DNA from: Veillonella sp. R32
GTDB taxonomy: Bacteria > Bacillota > Negativicutes > Veillonellales > Veillonellaceae
Length of the DNA: 53,851 bases
Reading direction: 5' to 3'
NCBI RefSeq assembly: GCF_010093125.1
Contig: NZ_NMZQ01000013.1
Location: forward strand, 1 to 53,851
The notes under the pieces were generated by a model that saw only the letters and a program-made list of their open reading frames with translations, had not been told where the DNA came from and searched no databases. Of the stretch, positions 1 through 7,697 are shown in pieces (position 1 is the stretch's first letter; every line of letters begins with the position of its first letter). The position numbers and the translations under genes are program-made.

Positions 1-331
1 TTGTCCTATAACCCTAAAATAATATGAATTTTTTATAACTATGAAAATACTGTTAAAAACTGGCTTGTTATAATATTTAAAAAATTAAATGTATTTGCAT
101 TTTTATTATAAGTATCGTATTAAAAGACAATAGCCTCATATGAATGTCCATTGATATTTGACTATTCTGTGATAATTGTACTATCATATTGTAATGATGT
201 TATATGAAAATTTCATTAATATATTAATATAACTAAATAATATTTTGCTTTTTATTAAAGGAAAATTTTAGCTGGATTAATAGTATTGAAATTTTATGTA
301 TGTTAGTGTATATCAGAAATGAGGGAAAACA
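1..331. other. AT-rich upstream region of the first adhesin, no gene seen
   Basis: No convincing open frame is visible in this very AT-rich stretch. It probably holds the promoter and a leader of about 140 nt for the adhesin that starts at 332. A possible promoter is listed separately. A ribosome-binding site GAGGG lies about 8 nt before the ATG at 332. No strong terminator of a preceding gene was recognised. Confidence 0.5.
158..187 (+). promoter_or_regulatory. Possible sigma-A promoter for the first adhesin gene
   Basis: TTGACT at 158-163 and TATCAT at 182-187 are separated by 18 bp. The surroundings are so AT-rich that chance matches are likely, so this is tentative. It would give a leader of roughly 140 nt, similar to the leader predicted for the second adhesin. 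Confidence 0.35.
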
Positions 332-2761
332 ATGTTAGTAGGTAAGAATAAACAGATGTTATCTAAATTAATTACAACAGTGTTAGTAGGTACAGTTGGA
401 TTATCTTCATTAGGTGTTCAAGCCGCTGATACAGATACCAGTGCTAATAATGCAGGTGAAGTAAACTATATCAGTATTAACTCAACTAATGCTGAAGCTG
501 GTAGTAACTATAATAATGATGGTGCTGTTGGAACAGACTCGATTGCTATTGGGAACAGCGCCATGTCAACCAAAGAAACTTCGGTTGCTATTGGCAATAA
601 AAGCCTGGCAGCACAAAAAGCAGATATAGCACTTGGCAATGGCGCACAGACCATGGGGCTTGCGAATGGTCTGCTAAATCCAAATTCGAATAATGGTAGT
701 GCTATTGCTATTGGGACTCAGGCTAGAACTATTAAATTAGGTGGCATTTCTGTTGGCCTTTCAGCTATTGCAGGAGCTACTAATTCAATGGCATTAGGGC
801 AATCGGCTAAAACTGATGGCGATTATTCACTGGCAGTAGGCTATAATGCAAAGGCGATAGCACATCGGGCTACTTCTGTTGGCTATAATGCAATTGGTAA
901 TAGCTATGGCAGTGCCGCATTTGGTCATGAGGCAAAGGCAAATGGATATGAAAGTGTATCTATAGGTCGTGCAGCAGCCTCAAATCGAATTGCATCCCTA
1001 GCTTTAGGATCTGATTCTAAGGCAAACGCTATGGGCGCTATTGCATTAGGCGAATATTCAGTAGCTAGTGTGGAATCAACAAAATTAGGTTACAACCCAC
1101 TAACAAACGCTGTGTTACAATCAAATGCTGATATTGTTGGTTTATCAGATGCCGATAAAGATAAGATAAATGAGTTATCCTCTAAAGTCCAATCTTTGAA
1201 AGACACATATGTGGCAAAAGAAACAGAGTATAATAATCAATTAACAAATTTAAACCAACAAATATCAAAGGCTACTCAGAGCTTAACGCAGGGAACTAAA
1301 ACAGAGGATGAGAAAAAAGCTATAGGAAAAACTCTGGCTTCATTAATTGCTGAACGTGGTAAATTAGAAAATGCTATTCGAACAGCTCGCAAGGCTTATT
1401 TTAGCAGTGACGATTTTAAACAATATGCCAATTTAGTTTCCACTTGGGAATCTACCAGTGGTGCTGTGTCTGTAGGTGATAGAGATGCCGGTATTACCCG
1501 TCAAATCACCAATGTAGCAGCAGGGACAGAAGATACTGATGCAGTCAACGTAGCTCAATTAAAGGGTGTAGTAAAAGCTATGGATACTAATAAAGTATCT
1601 TTTGTTGAAGGCTCTAACATCAAAATTGAAGATGTAACAGATACTGCCAAGGGTGATGTTGGTACTGTGTATAAAATTAGTGGTGCTGTAGCAGCCGATT
1701 TAACTGGTCTAAGTGAGGCCGGCACGGCAGCTATAAAGAAATTAGCAACAGACTCAGTTAAAGTATCAAGTAGTGATACGTATGTAAAGGTGGAAGCTAA
1801 TCCTAATACTGATACTGCAAAGGACTATACACTGTCTTTTGATTATGATAAGTTAAAAACAAACCTTGGCACAGGTAATGATGCATTTATTACGAATTCA
1901 ACATTAACTAATGCCATTAATAAAGCCGTAGAAGGTGTAGTTGCTGGTCAAGCAACTGATGCTCATATTTCTAAGTTAGCTAAAGAGGCTGTAAAAGTTG
2001 TAGACGGTGTAAATACAACGGTAACTCCAAAAGATGGTAAAGATGGTGAACCAACAACATATGCTGTTAATGTATCGAATGAAGCTATCAAAGCGGCAGT
2101 AAAACCAGAGTTAGATAGCAAAGCTAATGTAGATGGTTCCAATTTAAAACTATCGAATGAGTCTGTTACAAAATTAAAAGATCAACTTGGTGTGACTAAT
2201 GTGTCTACTACAGTTACAGAAGTGACAAATCGTGTAGATGGATTAGAGGCATCAGTTTCTACTCTTAATGATAATGTGAATTCAGTAAATAATCGTGTTA
2301 GTAAATTAGATAATCGTGTAGATAAAGTAGGTGCATCGGCAGCGGCTTTAGCAGCCTTACATCCGCTTCAATTTGATGCAACCGATAAATTCACCGTAGC
2401 AGCCGGTTTTGGTAATTATAAAGGGGAACAGGCAGTAGCACTTGGTGGGTTCTATCAGGCTAATGAAGATTTACTATTTAGCTTAGGCGGCACTTTTGGT
2501 GACGAAAAAATGGTGAATGCAGGTGTATCTGTTCGCTTTGGTGAAAAAGGTGAAGGTGTACGAGCTAATGACCCAACTGCTGTTCGTGAATTAAATGCTG
2601 AAGTACAAGATTTACGTGCTAAAAATACTAACTTAGAAAACACGGTTGCAACGCAACAACAAGATTTAGCAACACAACAGGAACGTTTGACTAAACAAGA
2701 AAATGAATTAATAGCACAACGTGCATTAATTCAACAGTTAATGGCTAAAGTTGGCATGTAA
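332..2761 (+). CDS. Trimeric autotransporter adhesin (YadA/Hep-Hag type) with C-terminal coiled-coil tail
   Basis: Predicted 809-residue trimeric surface adhesin. A Sec signal peptide is visible (cleavage probably after VQA, near residue 31). Residues about 65-250 are a YadA-like head built of short repeats of the SIAIGN / SVAIGN / IALG type. A GYNPLTN motif lies near residue 253. A coiled coil (about 268-366) follows, then the neck/HIM motif RQITNVAAG..DAVNVAQL (about 390-410) and a long stalk. The YadA membrane anchor (about 655-737) starts with helix NNRVSKLDNRVDKVGASAA and ends SVRFG. Known members of this family normally stop at the end of the anchor; here about 70 further residues form a Gln/Glu-rich predicted coiled coil ending LMAKVGM. 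The family mediates adhesion and biofilm formation; the ligand cannot be told from sequence. The 3' third is nearly identical to the next gene. Confidence 0.93.
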   Translation: MLVGKNKQMLSKLITTVLVGTVGLSSLGVQAADTDTSANNAGEVNYISINSTNAEAGSNYNNDGAVGTDSIAIGNSAMSTKETSVAIGNKSLAAQKADIALGNGAQTMGLANGLLNPNSNNGSAIAIGTQARTIKLGGISVGLSAIAGATNSMALGQSAKTDGDYSLAVGYNAKAIAHRATSVGYNAIGNSYGSAAFGHEAKANGYESVSIGRAAASNRIASLALGSDSKANAMGAIALGEYSVASVESTKLGYNPLTNAVLQSNADIVGLSDADKDKINELSSKVQSLKDTYVAKETEYNNQLTNLNQQISKATQSLTQGTKTEDEKKAIGKTLASLIAERGKLENAIRTARKAYFSSDDFKQYANLVSTWESTSGAVSVGDRDAGITRQITNVAAGTEDTDAVNVAQLKGVVKAMDTNKVSFVEGSNIKIEDVTDTAKGDVGTVYKISGAVAADLTGLSEAGTAAIKKLATDSVKVSSSDTYVKVEANPNTDTAKDYTLSFDYDKLKTNLGTGNDAFITNSTLTNAINKAVEGVVAGQATDAHISKLAKEAVKVVDGVNTTVTPKDGKDGEPTTYAVNVSNEAIKAAVKPELDSKANVDGSNLKLSNESVTKLKDQLGVTNVSTTVTEVTNRVDGLEASVSTLNDNVNSVNNRVSKLDNRVDKVGASAAALAALHPLQFDATDKFTVAAGFGNYKGEQAVALGGFYQANEDLLFSLGGTFGDEKMVNAGVSVRFGEKGEGVRANDPTAVRELNAEVQDLRAKNTNLENTVATQQQDLATQQERLTKQENELIAQRALIQQLMAKVGM
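2291..2659 (+). repeat. Near-identical 3' segment shared by both adhesin genes (copy 1)
   Basis: This stretch of about 369 bp matches 3811-4179 with about eight mismatches counted by eye (roughly 98% identity), several of them synonymous. It encodes the end of the stalk, the whole YadA anchor and the first part of the C-terminal tail. The offset between copies is constant at 1520 bp, with no gaps. Confidence 0.9.
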
Positions 2762-2837
2762 TTTTAATCGTGTTTAGACATATTGATAAGTTCGTTAATT
2801 TATAGTCTTATCAGGAGAATATTATATTTTATAAAGC

Positions 2838-2875
2838 AAGACAGCTTTGTTGATAAAACAAGGCTGTCTTTTTTA
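2838..2875 (+). terminator. Rho-independent terminator after the first adhesin
   Basis: Arms AAGACAGC and GCTGTCTT, extended by a TTGTT/AACAA inner stem around a short loop, are followed by a run of T. It lies about 80 bp after the stop codon. Confidence 0.85.
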
Positions 2876-3021
2876 TATATTTATATTTATTGATGTTATT
2901 CCATTGATTTTAAAATAAATGAGTAAAAGGTGAGGTTAGTTCATATAGTTTTATGATTTGAACATATAAATTTTAGAATAGTATTAAAATAATTAAATGA
3001 GTAATATCTGAATTTTTATAA

Positions 3022-3050
3022 TTGACTCATAATTCATGTTGAATTATAAT
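3022..3050 (+). promoter_or_regulatory. Sigma-A-type promoter for the second adhesin
   Basis: TTGACT at 3022-3027 and a perfect TATAAT at 3045-3050 are spaced by 17 bp. Transcription would begin about 118 bp before the ATG at 3175. Confidence 0.6.
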
Positions 3051-3174
3051 TTTAAATAAATTTATTATAAATGTTTGTTTTAATCAAAATAAACATTTAG
3101 TTAAATGGTGAAAGTAATGAAAACTTTCAGGTTTAAAATTAAATGGTACACATAGAGAATAGGAGCGATGTAAA

Positions 3175-4260
3175 ATGAAAAAAGTATTGTTAAGCACATT
3201 AGTGGCGACTACCTTGTTAGGTTCATACAGTGTATTAGCAGCAGATGAAGTTATTGATGCTACACCTCAGAATTTAGGAATATATTCAATTGCTGCAGGT
3301 GATTATTCGCTTGCTGAAAGCGATGAATCTATAGCTATTGGTTATGGTGCAAGCGTTACTGCTGATAATACAGCTAATAATACTTCTGAAAATCTAAAAA
3401 CCGGGATTAGCGGTGTTGCTATTGGATCTATGAGCAGTACAACTGCTGAAGACGGGGTAGCTTTAGGAGCGTATTCAGTGGCAAATCGCACTGGTGATAT
3501 AAAAGGATATGATCCTATTACTCATAATACTTCTACTGAAGCATCAGAGGCATGGGTTTCTAATGCAGGTGCTATTTCTGTTGGTGGTGAAACAACAGTT
3601 TTAAATGAATCTGGTGAAGAAATTAATAATACAATTACCCGTCAAATCACTAATGTAGCAGCTGGCTCTGAAGATACTGACGCAGTAAATGTAGCGCAAT
3701 TGAAAAAGGTAGTGGACTTAACTGATACTAATAAAGCCGCTATTGAAGCGAATGCTACGGCTATTGCTGATACTAAAACTGAATTAAAACAGGATGTAGC
3801 TTCTGTTAATAATCGTGTTAGTAAATTAGATAATCGTGTAGATAAAGTGGGTGCTTCGGCAGCGGCTTTAGCAGCTTTACATCCGCTTCAATTTGATGCA
3901 ACCGATAAATTCACCGTAGCAGCCGGTTTTGGTAATTATAAAGGGGAACAGGCAGTAGCACTTGGTGGGTTCTATCAAGCTAATGAAGATTTACTATTTA
4001 GCTTAGGCGGCACTTTTGGTGACGAAAAAATGGTGAATGCAGGTGTATCTGTTCGCTTTGGTGAAAAAGGTGAAGGCGTACGAGCTAATGACCCAACTGC
4101 TGTTCGTGAATTAAATGCTGAAGTACAAGATTTACGGGCTAAAAATACTAACTTAGAAAACACTGTGGCAACGCAACAAGAACGTTTAGTTGCGCAAGAG
4201 GCAGAACTTCAAGCACAGCGTAAAGTGATTGAACAATTAGTAGCTAAAGTAGGTTTATAA
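3175..4260 (+). CDS. Short trimeric autotransporter adhesin (YadA type) with C-terminal coiled-coil tail
   Basis: A 361-residue paralogue of the upstream adhesin. Start chosen because AGGAGCG precedes the ATG by about 8 nt. The signal peptide ends near VLA (residue 22). The head is reduced to a few repeats (SIAIGYGA, GVAIGS, GVALGAYS; about residues 40-105), followed by GYDPITH (about 111-117) and the neck RQITNVAAG..DAVNVAQL (about 156-176). There is only a short stalk before the YadA anchor (about 212-292). As in the first gene, the protein continues about 70 residues past the anchor with a predicted coiled coil, here ending LVAKVGL. It may be a stub adhesin or a short-range partner of the long one. 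The anchor and the start of the tail are almost identical between the two genes, pointing to recent duplication or gene conversion. Confidence 0.92.
   Translation: MKKVLLSTLVATTLLGSYSVLAADEVIDATPQNLGIYSIAAGDYSLAESDESIAIGYGASVTADNTANNTSENLKTGISGVAIGSMSSTTAEDGVALGAYSVANRTGDIKGYDPITHNTSTEASEAWVSNAGAISVGGETTVLNESGEEINNTITRQITNVAAGSEDTDAVNVAQLKKVVDLTDTNKAAIEANATAIADTKTELKQDVASVNNRVSKLDNRVDKVGASAAALAALHPLQFDATDKFTVAAGFGNYKGEQAVALGGFYQANEDLLFSLGGTFGDEKMVNAGVSVRFGEKGEGVRANDPTAVRELNAEVQDLRAKNTNLENTVATQQERLVAQEAELQAQRKVIEQLVAKVGL
3811..4179 (+). repeat. Near-identical 3' segment shared by both adhesin genes (copy 2)
   Basis: Second copy of the segment at 2291-2659. Identity is lost abruptly upstream (stalk sequences differ) and downstream, where the two tails diverge after the shared ACGCAACAA. 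Confidence 0.9.
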
Positions 4261-4302
4261 TTGTTAAACAAACTATAACAAATCTATATAATACTATTAA
4301 GG

Positions 4303-4346
4303 GAAAACCTTCTATGGTACAATATTGTACTGTAGAAGGTTTTCTT
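4303..4346 (+). terminator. Rho-independent terminator after the second adhesin
   Basis: Arms GAAAACCTTCTA and TAGAAGGTTTTC, with an inner GGTAC/GTAC stem, followed by a T-rich stretch. It lies about 40 bp after the stop codon. Confidence 0.8.
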
Positions 4347-4443
4347 TATAAGTTGTAGATTATGTAACAAAGATAAGTAAATTAAGTATCAAAGATAATT
4401 GGACGTGTAAATAATAAGCGAGAGCTAAGAATAAGGAAGATAT

Positions 4444-5190
4444 ATGAAAGCTGAAACAAAGATAAAAGTGATTATAGGCATTATAACGGTGCTCTTATTA
4501 GCTAGTTTGGAATTCATCGTACCTGGGTTTTATGAGGATATGATTGATTTATTAGGCACTGGCGATGTGCATCATATTGCCGAAGTCTTGCAAAGTTATG
4601 GTGCCTGGGCGATTATTATTAGTTTTATCCTTGATGTGATTATTAATATTGCTGGTTTTTTACCATCTATTTTCTTTTCTACCGCTAATGGTTTAATTTT
4701 TGGCATTGTGCCAGGGATCATCATTTCGTGGCTAGCTGAAACGGTGGGCGTTATCATTAGTTTTATGCTAATGCGCTATATATTGCGTGATTCGGCGGAA
4801 AAGTTAATTCAGAAAAGTCAATTTCTCCTAAAGGTAGATGATTTCAGTAGTAGCAATGGTTTAGCAGTCATGTTGTTTGCTCGGACGATTCCTTATTTTC
4901 CATCAGGCATTATTACAGCCTTAGGGGCTATAAGTCGAATCAGTTTGCGCGATTATGCAATAGCTAATTTAATTGGTAAATTTCCTTCGACGGCTTTAGA
5001 AGTTGTGGTTGGTCATGATGCTGTTATGCTACATCAGCATTTAGATCGTTTGACGATTATCATCGTTGTAGCAACTATTATTTATATCATTGCTTGGTTC
5101 GGTTATAAGCGATGGATGAAAAAGCGTGAACATGCTAAGATTGAACCTAAGCATGAGCCTAAGGAACCTAAGCATGAGCGTAAGGACTAA
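4444..5190 (+). CDS. TVP38/TMEM64 (VTT domain, DedA-like) membrane protein
   Basis: A 248-residue integral membrane protein. The first hydrophobic segment is at about residues 8-27. The VTT/SNARE-associated core follows, with the family's characteristic stretch FARTIPYFPSGIITALGA near residues 142-159 and a re-entrant-type segment after it. Known relatives are flippase-like proteins acting on polyprenyl-phosphate or phospholipid carriers; the substrate here cannot be inferred. The C-terminus is a charged low-complexity tail of repeated EPKH/KEPKH units (about 232-248), probably cytoplasmic. A ribosome-binding site AAGGAAG precedes the ATG. It appears to be a single-gene unit between two hairpins. 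Confidence 0.8.
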   Translation: MKAETKIKVIIGIITVLLLASLEFIVPGFYEDMIDLLGTGDVHHIAEVLQSYGAWAIIISFILDVIINIAGFLPSIFFSTANGLIFGIVPGIIISWLAETVGVIISFMLMRYILRDSAEKLIQKSQFLLKVDDFSSSNGLAVMLFARTIPYFPSGIITALGAISRISLRDYAIANLIGKFPSTALEVVVGHDAVMLHQHLDRLTIIIVVATIIYIIAWFGYKRWMKKREHAKIEPKHEPKEPKHERKD

Positions 5191-5256
5191 AGAAATTACA
5201 TCATTGGGTAGTCAACAGACATATTTCATAGTAAAATAAATAATTATATTACGTAT

Positions 5257-5280
5257 AAGCGTGCTCCTTGGGGCACGCTT
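5257..5280 (+). terminator. Hairpin after the VTT membrane protein gene (weak terminator)
   Basis: Arms AAGCGTGC and GCACGCTT form a stable stem with a short loop. The usual T run is missing (TTGTAT follows), so termination strength is uncertain. Confidence 0.45.
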
Positions 5281-5328
5281 GTATGATTAGTAGCGTAAGT
5301 AGCATAGTAGGTAAAAGGAGAGAGTAGT

Positions 5329-6525
5329 ATGAGTTTTACATTTCAAATTCCCGACAAAGCGACCTTGAAAGGGCCTAATTTTATTCGCAAAGTGTTTGAA
5401 CGTGGTGCCGGTATTCCTGGCTTTATTAGCTTTGGTATTGGCAATCCTGCATCAGAAGCTATTCCCGTGAAAGCCATTCAAGAAGCTTTTGATTATGTGG
5501 TGAATAGCAAACCGATTGAGCTATTACAATATGGCCCTATGGCAGGGGATGCTAAGTTAGCTGAGCAGACGGTGGAACGCTTAATTACAGTTCGTCATAT
5601 GCCTAGGGAAGGACAGCAATTATTGATTTCTATTGGTGCTGGTCAGGACTTAGGTTTAGTGCCACGGACACTGTGTGAAGCAGGCGATGAAGTATATATG
5701 GATGCATATACGTTTACGAATGGCATTACAGCAGTGCGCAATGTAGGAGCCAAAGCGATTGGTATTCCTATGGATGATGAGGGAATGCTCCCAGAGGCCT
5801 TAGAAGAACGAGCTAAGTCGGGCAAAGGTAAATACATTTATTTAATTCCGAATTTCCAAAATCCTACGGGCATTACTATGCCTTTAGAACGTCGTAAAGC
5901 AATTTATGCAGTAGCGGCTAAATATAATCTATTTATCTATGAAGATGACCCTTATGGTGAAATTCGTTTCACGGACCACGTGGTGCCAACCTTTAAGGAA
6001 CTAGATGTGGATAATCGGGTTATTTATGCTGGTTCGTACTCTAAAACGTTATCAGCTGGTTTGCGCGTTGGGTTCTTATACGGCCCTAAGCAAGCGATTG
6101 AAGCGATTCAGGCTTTAAAAAATAATTCTGATGGACAAATGCCATTGGTTACGCAACGGGTTGTTTCACGCTTATTAGATGTATTAGATTATGATGCTCA
6201 GATTCAGCATGTAGCTAAGGTATATAAAGAAAAAGCTGATTTAATGATGACCACTTTCCGCGCACATGGCAGTGATAAAGTGAAATTTGTAGAACCTACG
6301 GGTGGTATGTTCTTATGGATGACTATGCCTGATGAGGTAGATTGTGATGCGTTCTTTGAAGCTTGTATGGAACACAAAGTAGGCATTGTGCCAGGTGCTG
6401 CCTTTGCGGCGGATGGCGTGCCGGCAGGTAAGTCTTTCCGTTTCAGTTTTACCTATCCTTCAAAAGAAGATATTGTAAAAGGAATGACGATGGTAGGGCA
6501 ATTGACGAAGGAATTTATTAAATAA
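5329..6525 (+). CDS. PLP-dependent aminotransferase, class I/II (2-aminoadipate/aromatic aminotransferase-like)
   Basis: A 398-residue fold-type I aminotransferase. Landmarks are the N-terminal ISFGIGNPASEAIP, the LLQYGPMAGD segment, PNFQNPTG near the middle, EDDPYGE, and the PLP-binding lysine in SYSKTLSAGLRVGF (Lys239 by codon count). The arrangement resembles the LysN/AroT subgroup related to MocR C-terminal domains and lacks an N-terminal HTH domain. The amino-acid substrate cannot be fixed from sequence; aromatic or branched-chain amino acids or 2-aminoadipate are options. A related enzyme of the same subgroup is encoded at 48831-50018. A GGAGAG ribosome-binding site precedes the ATG. 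Confidence 0.87.
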   Translation: MSFTFQIPDKATLKGPNFIRKVFERGAGIPGFISFGIGNPASEAIPVKAIQEAFDYVVNSKPIELLQYGPMAGDAKLAEQTVERLITVRHMPREGQQLLISIGAGQDLGLVPRTLCEAGDEVYMDAYTFTNGITAVRNVGAKAIGIPMDDEGMLPEALEERAKSGKGKYIYLIPNFQNPTGITMPLERRKAIYAVAAKYNLFIYEDDPYGEIRFTDHVVPTFKELDVDNRVIYAGSYSKTLSAGLRVGFLYGPKQAIEAIQALKNNSDGQMPLVTQRVVSRLLDVLDYDAQIQHVAKVYKEKADLMMTTFRAHGSDKVKFVEPTGGMFLWMTMPDEVDCDAFFEACMEHKVGIVPGAAFAADGVPAGKSFRFSFTYPSKEDIVKGMTMVGQLTKEFIK

Positions 6526-6592
6526 GTAGTAAATAATACTTAAATTTAGTTATTTAGCAGAATAAATTGATTAAATTGACTAAAAACGTAAG

Positions 6593-6640
6593 GAGCGTAT
6601 AGTATATAACCGTTGGTTATGATTACCATGCGCTCTATTA
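6593..6640 (+). terminator. Long imperfect hairpin after the aminotransferase gene
   Basis: Outer arms GAGCG (6593-6597) and CGCTC (6631-6635) enclose a perfect inner stem ATAACC-GTT-GGTTAT (6606-6620). TATTATATT follows. It could be a terminator with a poor T tract or a structured leader element for the Mrp gene 110 bp downstream. Confidence 0.4.
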
Positions 6641-6744
6641 TATTGAAAAAAGCTGATGAATATGATAAACTTTAAAAGAAGATATATGTCTTCACAAACT
6701 CTATATAAGTAACAGCAATAGCTGATTGAAAGTAGGTGTTGATT

Positions 6745-7572
6745 ATGGCATGTGGCAGTTCAGGTGGCTGCAGCGGTTGCGCGTCAGCTTCATCTTGCGG
6801 TAGTGCTCAACAAACCCCGCCAGATTTGACGGCAAAACTTAATGAATTAAGCAGTGTTAAACACGTTATTGGCGTAGTCAGTGGTAAAGGTGGCGTAGGT
6901 AAATCCCTCGTAACGTCTTTATTAGCCATTACTATGGCTCGTCGTGGTTTTAAAGTAGGGATTCTTGATGGTGATATTACAGGCCCATCGATTCCTAAAG
7001 TATTTGGTATTAAAGGTAAAGCTCATGTTGACGAATTGGGCATGTATCCATTGACTTCTGAAGGTGGCATTGATGTGATGTCTGTCAACCTTTTGCTAGA
7101 AAATGAAACGGATCCTGTCCTTTGGCGTGGTCCTATTGTGGGCAACGTGGTAAAACAGTTTTATACTGATGTAATTTGGAAAGACTTAGATTATTTATTC
7201 GTGGATATGCCACCAGGAACAGGTGACGTAGCGTTAACTGTATTCCAGTCTTTATCGTTAGATGGAATTGTCGTTGTGACTTCACCACAAGATTTGGTAT
7301 CTATGATTGTAGAAAAAGCTGTGAAAATGGCTGAACTCATGCAGATTCCAATTATTGGGGTTGTTGAAAACTTCTCCTATTTCCATTGTCCAGATAATGG
7401 CAAGGATTACAAAATCTTCGGTGATAGTCATATTGATGACGTATTGAAGCGATATGGTTTGTTATTATTAGGTCGTTTACCAATTGATCCAAACGTAGCA
7501 GCTCTTTGTGATGCCGGTAAGTTAGAAGAGATTGACAAAACGAACTTAGAATCCGTCGAATTGCCTCAATAG
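6745..7572 (+). CDS. Mrp/NBP35-family Fe-S cluster carrier ATPase
   Basis: P-loop ATPase of the Mrp/ApbC/NBP35 family (275 residues from this start), thought to assemble or carry [4Fe-4S] clusters in the cytoplasm. I chose the ATG at 6745, which has AGGTG about 8 nt upstream; an in-frame GTG at 6736 overlaps that site. The N-terminus is cysteine-rich (Cys3, Cys9, Cys12, Cys18), like the ferredoxin-like N-terminal motif of NBP35. The deviant Walker A SGKGGVGKS lies at about residues 46-54, and VDMPPGTGD is the switch/Walker B region. In the family's usual CPxC cluster-bridging motif, only the first Cys (Cys215, in FHCPDNG) is present; the second position is Asn. The gene stands alone between hairpins. 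Confidence 0.87.
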   Translation: MACGSSGGCSGCASASSCGSAQQTPPDLTAKLNELSSVKHVIGVVSGKGGVGKSLVTSLLAITMARRGFKVGILDGDITGPSIPKVFGIKGKAHVDELGMYPLTSEGGIDVMSVNLLLENETDPVLWRGPIVGNVVKQFYTDVIWKDLDYLFVDMPPGTGDVALTVFQSLSLDGIVVVTSPQDLVSMIVEKAVKMAELMQIPIIGVVENFSYFHCPDNGKDYKIFGDSHIDDVLKRYGLLLLGRLPIDPNVAALCDAGKLEEIDKTNLESVELPQ

Positions 7573-7593
7573 GTATTGCTTGCGGACTCTTAT

Positions 7594-7643
7594 CACAGGT
7601 TGCTCATCTTTAATGTATGAAAGAGGAGTAGCCTGTGTTTTTT
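7594..7643 (+). terminator. Rho-independent terminator after the Mrp gene
   Basis: Arms CACAGGTTGCTC and GAGTAGCCTGTG pair with wobble and mismatch positions, with an inner TCTTT/AAAGA stem, followed by a run of six T. Confidence 0.75.
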
Positions 7644-7697
7644 ATATATAAGACATTATTCAAGTAACAAAGTTGTTATCAGAAAGAAGGCGTGTTC

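Larger units (their letters stand above)
2762..3174. other. 413-bp AT-rich gap between the adhesin genes
   Basis: No gene is visible. The gap holds a terminator for the first adhesin near 2838-2875 and a good promoter for the second near 3022-3050. The leader downstream of that promoter would be about 120 nt and shows no structure I can name. The second adhesin therefore appears to have its own transcription unit. Confidence 0.6.

Noticed and set aside
2455-4163. Identical 62-codon minus-strand frames in both adhesin genes
   Set aside because: The identity simply follows from the duplicated anchor DNA; no sign of a real gene.
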